From JAMXLO01 sp963850535 (GTDB taxonomy: Bacteria; Pseudomonadota; Alphaproteobacteria; Acetobacterales; Acetobacteraceae), in assembly GCA_963850535.1 (NCBI GenBank), contig CAWKMC010000025.1, forward strand, positions 1-64,000: a stretch of 64,000 bases of DNA. The letters run 5' to 3'. This document shows, piece after piece, positions 57,658-64,000 of this stretch. The first letter of the stretch is position 1. Each line of letters starts with the position of its first letter. Position numbers and translations under genes: made by a program. The notes below the pieces were generated by a model, which was not told the origin of the DNA, did not search any database, and worked only from the letters and a program-made list of their open reading frames with translations.

Positions 57658-58845
57658 TCAGATCTCTGCCTGCGCCTCGATCTTTGCCGTGTCCAGATCC
57701 ATGCCGAGGCCGGGCTGGTCCGGTGGGGTGAAATGGCCCTGCTGCGGCGTAATCGGATGCGCCAGGAAATGCTGATTGATGGCGTTCCACTTCACCAGGT
57801 ATTCCTGTATCGGCGTCAGCAGCGGCGATTGCGCCAGCGAGAAGTGCAGGCCTGCCGGCGTTGAATGTCCGTGCGGGATCACGACCAGGTCGTGCACTGA
57901 AGCATACGCGGCGATCTTCAGAGTTTCTGAAAGTCCGCCCGCCCAGTAGATGTCGGGCTGCAGCACATCCAGCGCATCGGCATCGATGAAGCGCTTGAAG
58001 CCCCAGCGCGTATATTCGTGCTCTGCGCCGGACAGCGGGATTTGCGTGCGCTCCTTGACGCGGCGGTAGCTGTCGATGCGATCCGGCATGACGCATTCCT
58101 CCAGCCAGCGCGGCCGGTATTCTGCAATGCGTTCGGCGAGTTCGACGGCATAGATCGGGTCGAATGACTGCCAGCAGTCCAGCATGATATCGTAGTCGTC
58201 GCCCAGCGTTTCGCGCAGCGTGCGCACCAGATCGACATTCATGCGCATGCCGTCGGCGCCGCTCATCGGGCCATGGCGGAAGAACCATTTCTGTGCCGGA
58301 TAGCCGAGTGCCTTGTATTCGGCGGCGCGGTCGCGCACCCGGCCCATGTCGAGCACGGCAAAACCGAGCATCGAGGCATAGGCCGGAACGGCATCGCGGG
58401 TCGGGCCGCCGAGCAGACGAAACACCGGCTGGGTCAGCCAGCGGCCCTTCAGGTCCCACAGTGCGCAGTCCACCGCGCTGATCGCCAGCATGGCGTCGCC
58501 CTGGCGGCCATGCACCATGATGCGATGCATCTGGTCCCACAGTTTTTCGTGCGCGATCGGGTCCTGACCGAGGACGATGGGGCGCAGGCGCTTGGCCACG
58601 AATGCCGCGACCATGTCGGGCAGCGGGCCGGCAATGCCGATCGGACCTTCGTCTGTCTCGATCCTGACGAAGAATTGCTCGACGCGGAAATGATTGGGGT
58701 CGGCCTGGCTGCCGCCTTCGAAGTCGTTGCGGCTGCGGTATTCCGGGTAGATGTCGATCGGTCGAACCAGGCGCTCTTCCCACAACGGGCCATCAGTATG
58801 CATGGTTCCGGACAGGCGCAGAACGCGAACGGCGGTGATCTTCAT
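57658..58845 (-). CDS. Enolase-superfamily dehydratase, L-rhamnonate dehydratase-like
   Basis: 395 residues from MKITAVRVLRLSG. Metal ligands are in MLDCWQSFDPIYAVELAERI, RWLEECVMPDRIDSY and LSGAEHEYTRWGFKRFIDAD, with the catalytic His of IPHGHSTPAGLHFSLAQSP. This pattern, including GAEHEYTRWGF, matches the RhmD branch, which dehydrates L-rhamnonate to a 2-keto-3-deoxy acid; related sugar acids are possible. No other rhamnose-pathway gene is nearby. Extension to 58911 is possible, but the ATG at 58845 fits the family start. Confidence 0.85.
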   Translation of the reverse strand: MKITAVRVLRLSGTMHTDGPLWEERLVRPIDIYPEYRSRNDFEGGSQADPNHFRVEQFFVRIETDEGPIGIAGPLPDMVAAFVAKRLRPIVLGQDPIAHEKLWDQMHRIMVHGRQGDAMLAISAVDCALWDLKGRWLTQPVFRLLGGPTRDAVPAYASMLGFAVLDMGRVRDRAAEYKALGYPAQKWFFRHGPMSGADGMRMNVDLVRTLRETLGDDYDIMLDCWQSFDPIYAVELAERIAEYRPRWLEECVMPDRIDSYRRVKERTQIPLSGAEHEYTRWGFKRFIDADALDVLQPDIYWAGGLSETLKIAAYASVHDLVVIPHGHSTPAGLHFSLAQSPLLTPIQEYLVKWNAINQHFLAHPITPQQGHFTPPDQPGLGMDLDTAKIEAQAEI

Positions 58846-58907
58846 TGCGGTTCTCGCCAGACTTGGCCGAACGATATCGTCCGGGCCTGGGCTTGAGGAG
58901 GCGGCCA

Positions 58908-59123
58908 TCAATGGTGCGGGGTGAGCGTCTTGCCTGGCCGCAGTTGAGCCTCGCTGACCACCCGTTCGTGGCCGTCACCAGTATGCTTCACCCGATATCG
59001 CAGCTCCTGTCCCTCAATGGGCAGCAACCGCTGGATTGTGTAAGCACCCGGGGGAACGTGCCGTTCGAGGCGATTGGCGATCAGATTGACCGTCTGTCCG
59101 ACTTTGAATTTGTGATGTGCCAT
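58908..59123 (-). CDS. Small conserved-looking protein (SH3-like?)
   Basis: 71 residues: MAHHKFKVGQTVNLIANRLE, then PPGAYTIQRLLPIEGQELRY and RVKHTGDGHERVVSEAQLRP. The pattern of Gly/Pro turns around short beta strands resembles SH3-like barrels, as in small cytoplasmic proteins often annotated as hypothetical in alphaproteobacteria. No catalytic motif is visible. It lies 62 bases upstream of the dehydratase gene on the same strand. Confidence 0.65.
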   Translation of the reverse strand: MAHHKFKVGQTVNLIANRLERHVPPGAYTIQRLLPIEGQELRYRVKHTGDGHERVVSEAQLRPGKTLTPHH

Positions 59124-59433
59124 GCGACTTCTCGTGGTAGCCGACGCCGTCGATGCCGGCGCCCGGTCTCCTATATCAGAATGCGTGTTGTTCTTCTGCG
59201 TTCAGGTCGACTGCTTTGCAAATGAAGACGTTGCCCGTTCCGCATCCAACCAGTTGACCGTGCATCTTTTTCTCCAAATACCAACGGTCCGCCCGATGCG
59301 GACAGAATCTCTTCCGGACTGGGAGCATCGAGGCGGCGGACGCCGCGTGGAGCGCGAGGCAGCCCGCAACCAAACAAGCGCCGATGGATGCTGATATTGG
59401 CGAATCAGTTGGAAAATGCCAGGGGGCACTACG
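59124..59433. other. 310-bp divergent gap, no gene seen
   Basis: This region separates the minus-strand small protein from the plus-strand methyltransferase and should carry both promoters. Frames on the minus strand (for example 59171-59377) have no start-site support or recognisable domain. I see no clear repeat, hairpin or operator. Confidence 0.4.
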
Positions 59434-60258
59434 ATGAGTGATATCCCAACAGCTGTGGCGGGCCATTACGCGCGCGGTGGCCTGACCGACCGATTGCTTG
59501 CGGCTTTGACTGCGGCAGGCAAGGACATCGATCACCTCACCATCGACGATCTGGCGCCGCTCGATGAATTCCATTCCCGTCGACGCCGCGCGACAGAGGA
59601 GTTGGCCCGGATGCTGGCGCCTACGCCGGCAGACCATGTCGTCGATGTCGGCTCAGGGCTTGGCGGCCCGGCGCGATACCTTGCCGCGACGTACGGCTGC
59701 CGCGTCAGCGGCGTCGACCTTACGGCGGAATTCGTGGAGACGGCGATCGAGCTGACACGTCGCACTGGACTGCGGGACCGGGTGGATTTCCGCCAGGGTT
59801 CCGGGCTCGCGCTGCCGTTCCCTGATGGCCGCTTCGACCTGGCGTGGACGCAGAACGTGGCGATGAATATCGCCGACCGGCCGACATGGTACGCCGAGTT
59901 GCGCCGCGTCCTGAAGCGCGGCGGTCGGCTCGCACTCCAGGACGTTGCGCAGGGGCCGGGTGGCTCGTTGCACTTCCCGGTGAACTGGGCTGACAGTCCC
60001 GAGATCAGTTTCCTGCGCACTCCAGAAGAGACCCGGGCGTCGCTGGAGGCGGCGGGGTTCGAGATATTGGCCTGGGAGGACAACAGCGAGGTCGCGATCG
60101 CTGAGGCGGAAGCGGAACGTGGCGGCGGCCGGCAGCCCCTCGGCATTCATCTGGTGGTGGGAGAGAGCTTCCGTGAGAAGATGCAGAACTCGCGCCGCAA
60201 CATGCTGGAGAACCGTACCCGGCTGATCAATGCTGTGCTGCGCTCCAGGCCGGGCTGA
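59434..60258 (+). CDS. Class I SAM-dependent methyltransferase
   Basis: 274 residues from MSDIPTAVAGHYARGGLTDR. Motif I is VVDVGSGLGGPARYLAATYG, with FPDGRFDLAWTQNVAMNIAD and LKRGGRLALQDVAQGPGG as motifs II-III. The overall form resembles sarcosine/dimethylglycine and phospholipid-type small-molecule methyltransferases, so an N-methyl or lipid substrate is possible. The GTG-rich upstream frame opens at 59416, but the ATG at 59434 is the better start. Confidence 0.85.
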   Translation: MSDIPTAVAGHYARGGLTDRLLAALTAAGKDIDHLTIDDLAPLDEFHSRRRRATEELARMLAPTPADHVVDVGSGLGGPARYLAATYGCRVSGVDLTAEFVETAIELTRRTGLRDRVDFRQGSGLALPFPDGRFDLAWTQNVAMNIADRPTWYAELRRVLKRGGRLALQDVAQGPGGSLHFPVNWADSPEISFLRTPEETRASLEAAGFEILAWEDNSEVAIAEAEAERGGGRQPLGIHLVVGESFREKMQNSRRNMLENRTRLINAVLRSRPG

Positions 60259-60340
60259 GCGGATCCCCCAATCTGTGCCTTGCGCGAACCGCATTTTCTC
60301 GACACCAGCACGACCCTCGCGACAGGAGTTACCATCAGCG

Positions 60341-60751
60341 ATGCGATACGCACTGGCACTTGCGGCGACGGCACTGGTGCTGCAGGCCTGCCAACAGAGG
60401 CCCCCCGCGGCAACGGGGACGCGCATGTTCCAGGCCGACCTTCTCGGGGCGGCGAAGAACTGCAGCGTACCTGAGGTCGCGCCGGCCGCCGGTCAGGAAG
60501 CGCCGGTTACAATGAAGGTGGGCAATGATGGGGGATGGTGTGCCATCACCGTCGACAACAGCGGCAAACCCTTCGATGCTGGTCTGCTGGTGACAGAGCC
60601 AGCCCACGGCAAGGTTTACATTCACTCCGTCGGCGATAAGACGCGGATCGACTACACGCCAGGCGCGCGCTTTACCGGGACCGATGCGTTTGCTGTCAGG
60701 CTACTCCCGGGCGGGGCCGTCCTCCGGGCGAGCGTCACTGTCGATCAATGA
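60341..60751 (+). CDS. Small lipoprotein with a cadherin-like or Ig-like repeat
   Basis: 136 residues with a lipoprotein signal (MRYALALAATALVLQAC, lipobox LQAC). The mature part contains PAHGKVYIHSVGDKTRIDYT and PGARFTGTDAFAVRLLPGGA, a pattern of cadherin/Big-type tandem Ig-like domains common in periplasmic and surface proteins. The function is unknown. GACAGGAG 10 bases before the ATG supports the start. It overlaps the convergent secreted-protein gene by 7 bases at the 3' end. Confidence 0.7.
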   Translation: MRYALALAATALVLQACQQRPPAATGTRMFQADLLGAAKNCSVPEVAPAAGQEAPVTMKVGNDGGWCAITVDNSGKPFDAGLLVTEPAHGKVYIHSVGDKTRIDYTPGARFTGTDAFAVRLLPGGAVLRASVTVDQ

Positions 60752-61254
60752 CGCTTGGTCGGCGCAGGCTTGCTGCGTGCGGCCGGAGCCTGCCCGACCT
60801 CCTGGCACACTTCCGCCGCCGCCGGAACCAGGTTCTTGCCGGCCGCGTAGGTCGGCAGGTCGGCTGGACCCTGCAGCGCCATTACTTCGCGGAAGATCAT
60901 CCCATTGTGCGCACAAAAGTCGGTGCCAAGTTTAAGTCCGGCGGTTGATTCAGCATTCGCCAACTCGGTGGTGAACCTGTCATGCTCCTGCTGCCCCCGC
61001 CGCCCGTATTTATGCTTGAAAATTTCCGCGAGCATGCGTTCGTTGCTCATCAGGTCGGCCTGGTACTTGCGGATGAAGGCGTTGTAGCTGCTGTCGTCCT
61101 GGCAGCCGGTCGCCAGTACCATCAGCTGGCTGCGCAGGGCCGCAACCTGCACGGCTGACCGTTCGGTCGGCGATAGGCACTCAAGCTGAGCCTGTGCCGC
61201 TTGCGCGGTGAGCAGGCTGACAGCGGCCAAGCTGGACAACAGTCGACGCATCAT
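60745..61254 (-). CDS. Secreted or periplasmic protein of unknown function
   Basis: 169 residues from MMRRLLSSLAAVSLLTAQAA, a Sec signal peptide with cleavage likely after AQAA. Cys occur in QLECLSP, ATGCQDD and DFCAHNG and in EVCQEVG, so two disulphides are possible. The mature part is helical; no family is recognised. The raw frame extends to 61308, but the signal peptide fixes the start near 61254 or 61251. Its 3' end overlaps the convergent lipoprotein gene. Confidence 0.7.
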   Translation of the reverse strand: MMRRLLSSLAAVSLLTAQAAQAQLECLSPTERSAVQVAALRSQLMVLATGCQDDSSYNAFIRKYQADLMSNERMLAEIFKHKYGRRGQQEHDRFTTELANAESTAGLKLGTDFCAHNGMIFREVMALQGPADLPTYAAGKNLVPAAAEVCQEVGQAPAARSKPAPTKRH

Positions 61255-61339
61255 GTTCCTCCGGATAGCGGCGTCGCTGACATACGTCAGAACGAGCAGA
61301 GTGGACAAGATCTTACGCGCCCGATCCGAGGATTATGAC

Positions 61340-62081
61340 ATGGAATTGGTACCTGACCTTAGCAACCGTGTGGCCTTGGTGACGGGCGCCTCGCGCGGCA
61401 TCGGCCGCGCCGTGGCACTCGCTCTCGCGGCAACCGGAGCGAATGTGGCGGTCAACTATCGGGAGCGCGAGGTGGATGCGCAGACGGTGGTGGCCGCAGT
61501 GCATGGGGCTGGCCGTCGCGCTATCGCAGTCTGTGCCGATGTCGCGAGTGGCGACGCGGTCCGGGCTATGGTGGGCCGCGTAGAGGCCGACGTGGGGCAG
61601 CGTGGACATCCTGGTGAACAATGCCGGCATCGGCATCATCCGCGGCGTGGAGGACCTCACCGAGGCGGACTTTGACCTGACCATAGCCGTCAATCTCAAG
61701 TCGGCCTTCTTATGCACGCAGGCAGTGCTGCCGGGGATGCGTGCGCGGCACTGGGGGCGGATTGTAAATATTTCCTCAGGGGCGGCACGTGGGGCGGGCG
61801 GGATCGGCGTGCATTACAACGCATCGAAAGCCGGTATGGAGGGATTGACGCGCGGCTACGCCGCCCGCTTGGTCAAGGACGGAATTACCGTCAACGCGGT
61901 GGCACCATCGTTGATCGACACCGACATGATGAACGCGCGGCGCGATCAGTATGTCGCACGGATCCCGCTCGGGCGCATGGGTACGGCGGAAGAGGTGGCG
62001 AGGGCTGTCGTGATGGTGGTGGGCAACGAGTATATGACGGGACAGACAATTCAGTTGAACGGCGGGACGAATTTCATTTAG
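61340..62081 (+). CDS. SDR-family oxidoreductase, FabG-like (apparent frameshift near 61598)
   Basis: About 246 residues. VALVTGASRGIGRAVALALA (cofactor site), DVASGDAVRAMVGRVEADVG, then one frame on, VDILVNNAGIGIIRGVEDLT, NISSGAARGAGGIGVHYNAS with YNASKAG (catalytic Tyr-Lys) and MTGQTIQLNGGTNFI at the end. One extra C near 61598 (GTGGGGCAGCGTGGAC) explains the break. It resembles 3-oxoacyl-ACP reductase-type SDRs; the real substrate is open. Start ATG at 61340. Confidence 0.87.
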
Positions 62082-62444
62082 TCGCTCGCAGCGTGCTGGC
62101 GCATCACCCGATGCATGATCAGGATCTCTCTGCATGCAGCTGCTCGGTACTGCGTGCGAGTTCTCGCGCGTCTTGAATTCAGGTGGGACTGGATCGCCTG
62201 AGTTGATACAACCAACCCCCACCTCAACGACACCGGACACGATTGAAGCCGGTGCCTGGCAGGCAGTGCGAACTCGATGAGCTTTGGGCAGAAACTCAAG
62301 GATTTTGTGCTCAAGAGATCGGTTCTTGGATGGAGACTTCAGCTACGCGCGCCAGCGGCGACATCTAACGCCAGCGTCGGCAATCTGGACGCACGGATCG
62401 ATTCGCCCGCAGGATAGCGGCCTACCCGGCCCACAGGGAACGCC
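62082..62444. other. 363-bp gap with no gene seen
   Basis: Between the SDR stop and the cinA-like ATG no frame has a credible start and domain. Several short direct and inverted segments exist but none is striking. A promoter for the cinA-like gene should lie here. CGGCCTACCCGGCCCACAGGGAACG-like G-rich sequence lies 10-35 bases before that ATG; a standard ribosome binding site is not obvious (GGGAACG at 62435). Confidence 0.35.
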
Positions 62445-63716
62445 ATGCGCATCGAGATCATCTGCACCGGAGACGAGGTCCTTACCGGCAAGATCGTCAA
62501 CACGAACTTCAGCTACATGAGCCAGAAGCTTGAGGACGTCGGGCTGTCCGTGCATTGGGGCACGACGGTCGGCGACGATCGCGCAAGCCTGCTGGCTGCC
62601 TTCCAGCTTGCCTCGCATCGGGCCGATGCGGTGATCGTCAACGGTGGCCTGGGGCCCACTGTCGATGATCTGTCGCAGGAGATCGCCGCTCAGGCGGCTG
62701 GTGTCGAACTGGTGCTGAATGAGGAGTGGCTGGAGAAGATGGAGGCCTTCTTCACCAAGCGCAGCCGCATCATGCCGCCGAACAATCGCAAGCAGGCAAT
62801 GCTGCCGACCACCGCGGAGATGATCGACAACCCGATCGGCACTGCCTGTGGTTTCGCGCTCGATATCGGTCGGGCACGTTTCTTCTTCACGCCGGGCGTT
62901 CCGCGCGAGTTGCGCCGGATGCTGGAGGAGCAAGTCATTCCACGTTTGCTGGCACGGAGCGGCTCGCCGGCGACAATCCATCTCAAACGCTTCCATTCCT
63001 ATGGCATTGGCGAATCGCACGCCGATGCACTGCTGAACGGCATCGAGGAGCTGGTGCCCGACGGAAGCGTGAAACTCGGCTTCCGCGCGCACTACCCGCA
63101 GCTGGAGACCAAGCTGACTGTTCGCGGCGCCGATATAGACGACGTGAGGCGCAGGCTGGAGCCGGTGCAGACCGAGGTTCGGAAACGGCTGGGCAACTTC
63201 ATTCTGGCGGAAGATGACCAGACTCTCGAAGGCGTGGTGCTGGCCGAACTGACGCGACAGGGTGGAACCCTGGCGCTGGCCGAGACCTTTACCAGCGGCC
63301 AGATCGCAGCGCGCATCGGCCATCTGCCGGGCGCTGAACATGTGCTGCGCTGTGGTGTCACCGTGCGCGATCGCACCGTGCTGCACAGGGCGCTTGACAT
63401 CCAGGGCTTTGGACTGGCGGGCGACCTGTCGCAGGAGACGACGGAAGCGGTGGCGCGCGCCGCGCGCGAACACGCAGGCGCGACCCACGCACTCGCTGTC
63501 TTGATCGACCTGGACGACGGACCTGACCGGATCGACTTCGGCGGAACGATCTGGATCGCGATTGCGACGGCCGACGACGTGTCGTTCCGCCGCTCGCGCA
63601 TTCTGGGGGGGCGTGAATGGGTGCGGCTTGGTGCAGTGGAACTCGGGATGGATTGCTTGCGACGCTTCCTTCAAGGTCTGCCGGTGGTCGAGCGGATTGA
63701 CTTCGAGAAGACATAA
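62445..63716 (+). CDS. CinA-family protein with altered amidohydrolase motif
   Basis: 423 residues, full length. The N-terminal MoaB/MogA-like domain has IEIICTGDEVLTGKIVNTNF and ADAVIVNGGLGPTVDDLSQE, and RARFFFTPGVPRELRRMLEE is also typical of CinA. The C-terminal PncC domain normally has AESCTGG with a nucleophilic Ser; here it reads AETFTSG (63279-63299), and the later YSNxxK region reads VTVRDRTVL. Both catalytic positions of NMN amidohydrolase are therefore changed. The N-terminal ADP-ribose pyrophosphatase-like activity may persist. The gene stands alone. Confidence 0.87.
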   Translation: MRIEIICTGDEVLTGKIVNTNFSYMSQKLEDVGLSVHWGTTVGDDRASLLAAFQLASHRADAVIVNGGLGPTVDDLSQEIAAQAAGVELVLNEEWLEKMEAFFTKRSRIMPPNNRKQAMLPTTAEMIDNPIGTACGFALDIGRARFFFTPGVPRELRRMLEEQVIPRLLARSGSPATIHLKRFHSYGIGESHADALLNGIEELVPDGSVKLGFRAHYPQLETKLTVRGADIDDVRRRLEPVQTEVRKRLGNFILAEDDQTLEGVVLAELTRQGGTLALAETFTSGQIAARIGHLPGAEHVLRCGVTVRDRTVLHRALDIQGFGLAGDLSQETTEAVARAAREHAGATHALAVLIDLDDGPDRIDFGGTIWIAIATADDVSFRRSRILGGREWVRLGAVELGMDCLRRFLQGLPVVERIDFEKT

Positions 63717-63887
63717 TTGGCCTTAATCAAAAAGTGGTAATTAGATCTCAGTAATATGAGCGGCAGTCGCGGAACTGTTCTCATCCGCCAGCTTGCGCAC
63801 TCTGAAACAGGCTTCTAAGCGGGTGGGAGAACCGTTGCCTTAGGGCACGGATAACTGCCCATTTCAGTGCAGTTTCGGGAGGCATGC

Positions 63888-64000
63888 ATGTCCGCGACAG
63901 CACAACGCAACCCAAATCGTTGGGTGCAGCTTTGGCTTGGTGTGCTCTGCATGGTGCTGATTGCCAACCTGCAATACGGCTGGACACTGTTCGTGGGTCC
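63888..64000 (+). CDS. MFS transporter of the oxalate/formate antiporter type (5' part only)
   Basis: The first 37 codons are in the window: MSATAQRNPNRWVQLWLGVL and CMVLIANLQYGWTLFVG. The NLQYGWTLFV motif in helix 1 is characteristic of the OFA (oxalate/formate antiporter) branch of MFS. The ATG at 63888 has GGGAGG 11 bases upstream. The rest lies beyond the window, so substrate specificity cannot be judged. Confidence 0.7.
   Translation, partial: MSATAQRNPNRWVQLWLGVLCMVLIANLQYGWTLFVG

Noticed and set aside
9080..62081. Programmed +1 frameshifting as a general explanation of the broken frames
   Set aside because: The sites share no slippery codon, stop-codon context or stimulatory structure and occur in unrelated genes. 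Errors or mutation explain them more simply.
62343..63674. 443-codon open frame antisense to the cinA-like gene
   Set aside because: It is a mirror of a high-GC gene with no recognisable domain and no start-site support. Similar long antisense frames at 39404-40735 and 57536-58783 are rejected for the same reason.
1..64000. CRISPR arrays, tRNA or rRNA genes
   Set aside because: No regularly spaced direct repeats and no recognisable tRNA cloverleaf or conserved rRNA segments were seen on reading both strands. This is a visual search, so a divergent tRNA could be missed.

Overview
The window is a high-GC alphaproteobacterial chromosome segment. An alternative complex III operon joined to a caa3-type oxidase operon, a hopanoid cluster (hpnABCDE, shc, hpnG, with divergent hpnL), gatCAB, PqiABC-type envelope transport and two intergenic palindromes of types I associate with alphaproteobacteria all fit Rhodospirillales, probably Acetobacteraceae. 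That placement is inference from gene content, not a phylogeny. No rRNA, tRNA, CRISPR array or complete mobile element was seen.

Layout. 0-5.4 kb is eroded: the 3' end of an IS3-type element, a small inverted-repeat-bounded element, the tail of a TRIC-like channel gene, one small secreted protein, and a sugar-type ABC importer (binding protein and two permeases, no ATPase gene) broken by about a dozen frameshifts. 5.8-9.6 kb holds pqiA diverging from pqiBC. A GH15 hydrolase follows at 9.9-11.7 kb. 11.9-23.8 kb is one respiratory operon, actABCDEF, a small membrane protein, sco, ctaCDE and a subunit IV, mostly with 4-base stop/start overlaps. 23.8-31.7 kb holds an SDR, a TPP-dependent enzyme, an internally duplicated membrane protein, a gluconate-dehydrogenase-subunit-3-like protein, a GMC oxidoreductase, a DUF2934 protein and an ECF sigma/anti-sigma pair. 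A fragment of the same ABC permease seen at 5.2 kb recurs at 31.7 kb, just before an MFS gene.

33-37 kb holds housekeeping genes (ruvX, gatCAB). 37-40.6 kb is a minus-strand catabolic operon (CoA-transferase, enoyl-CoA hydratase, cupin, FAH-family protein). 40.6-44.1 kb has two tandem paralogous glycosyltransferases convergent with a chrA1-chrA2-glycosyltransferase group. 44.1-48.8 kb has an aldo/keto reductase, a LysR regulator, a cupin, a tautomerase, an MFS exporter and two SDR fragments. 48.9-57.6 kb is the hopanoid cluster. The remainder holds a rhamnonate-dehydratase-like enolase, a methyltransferase, small secreted proteins, an SDR, a CinA-like protein with an altered amidohydrolase motif, and the start of an oxalate/formate-antiporter-like gene.

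Quality caveat. Many clearly conserved genes, including normally essential gatA, carry single apparent frameshifts, most resolving as one extra base. I treat those outside the ABC locus as probable sequence errors and annotate the genes as whole; the much higher density in the ABC locus suggests real decay there.
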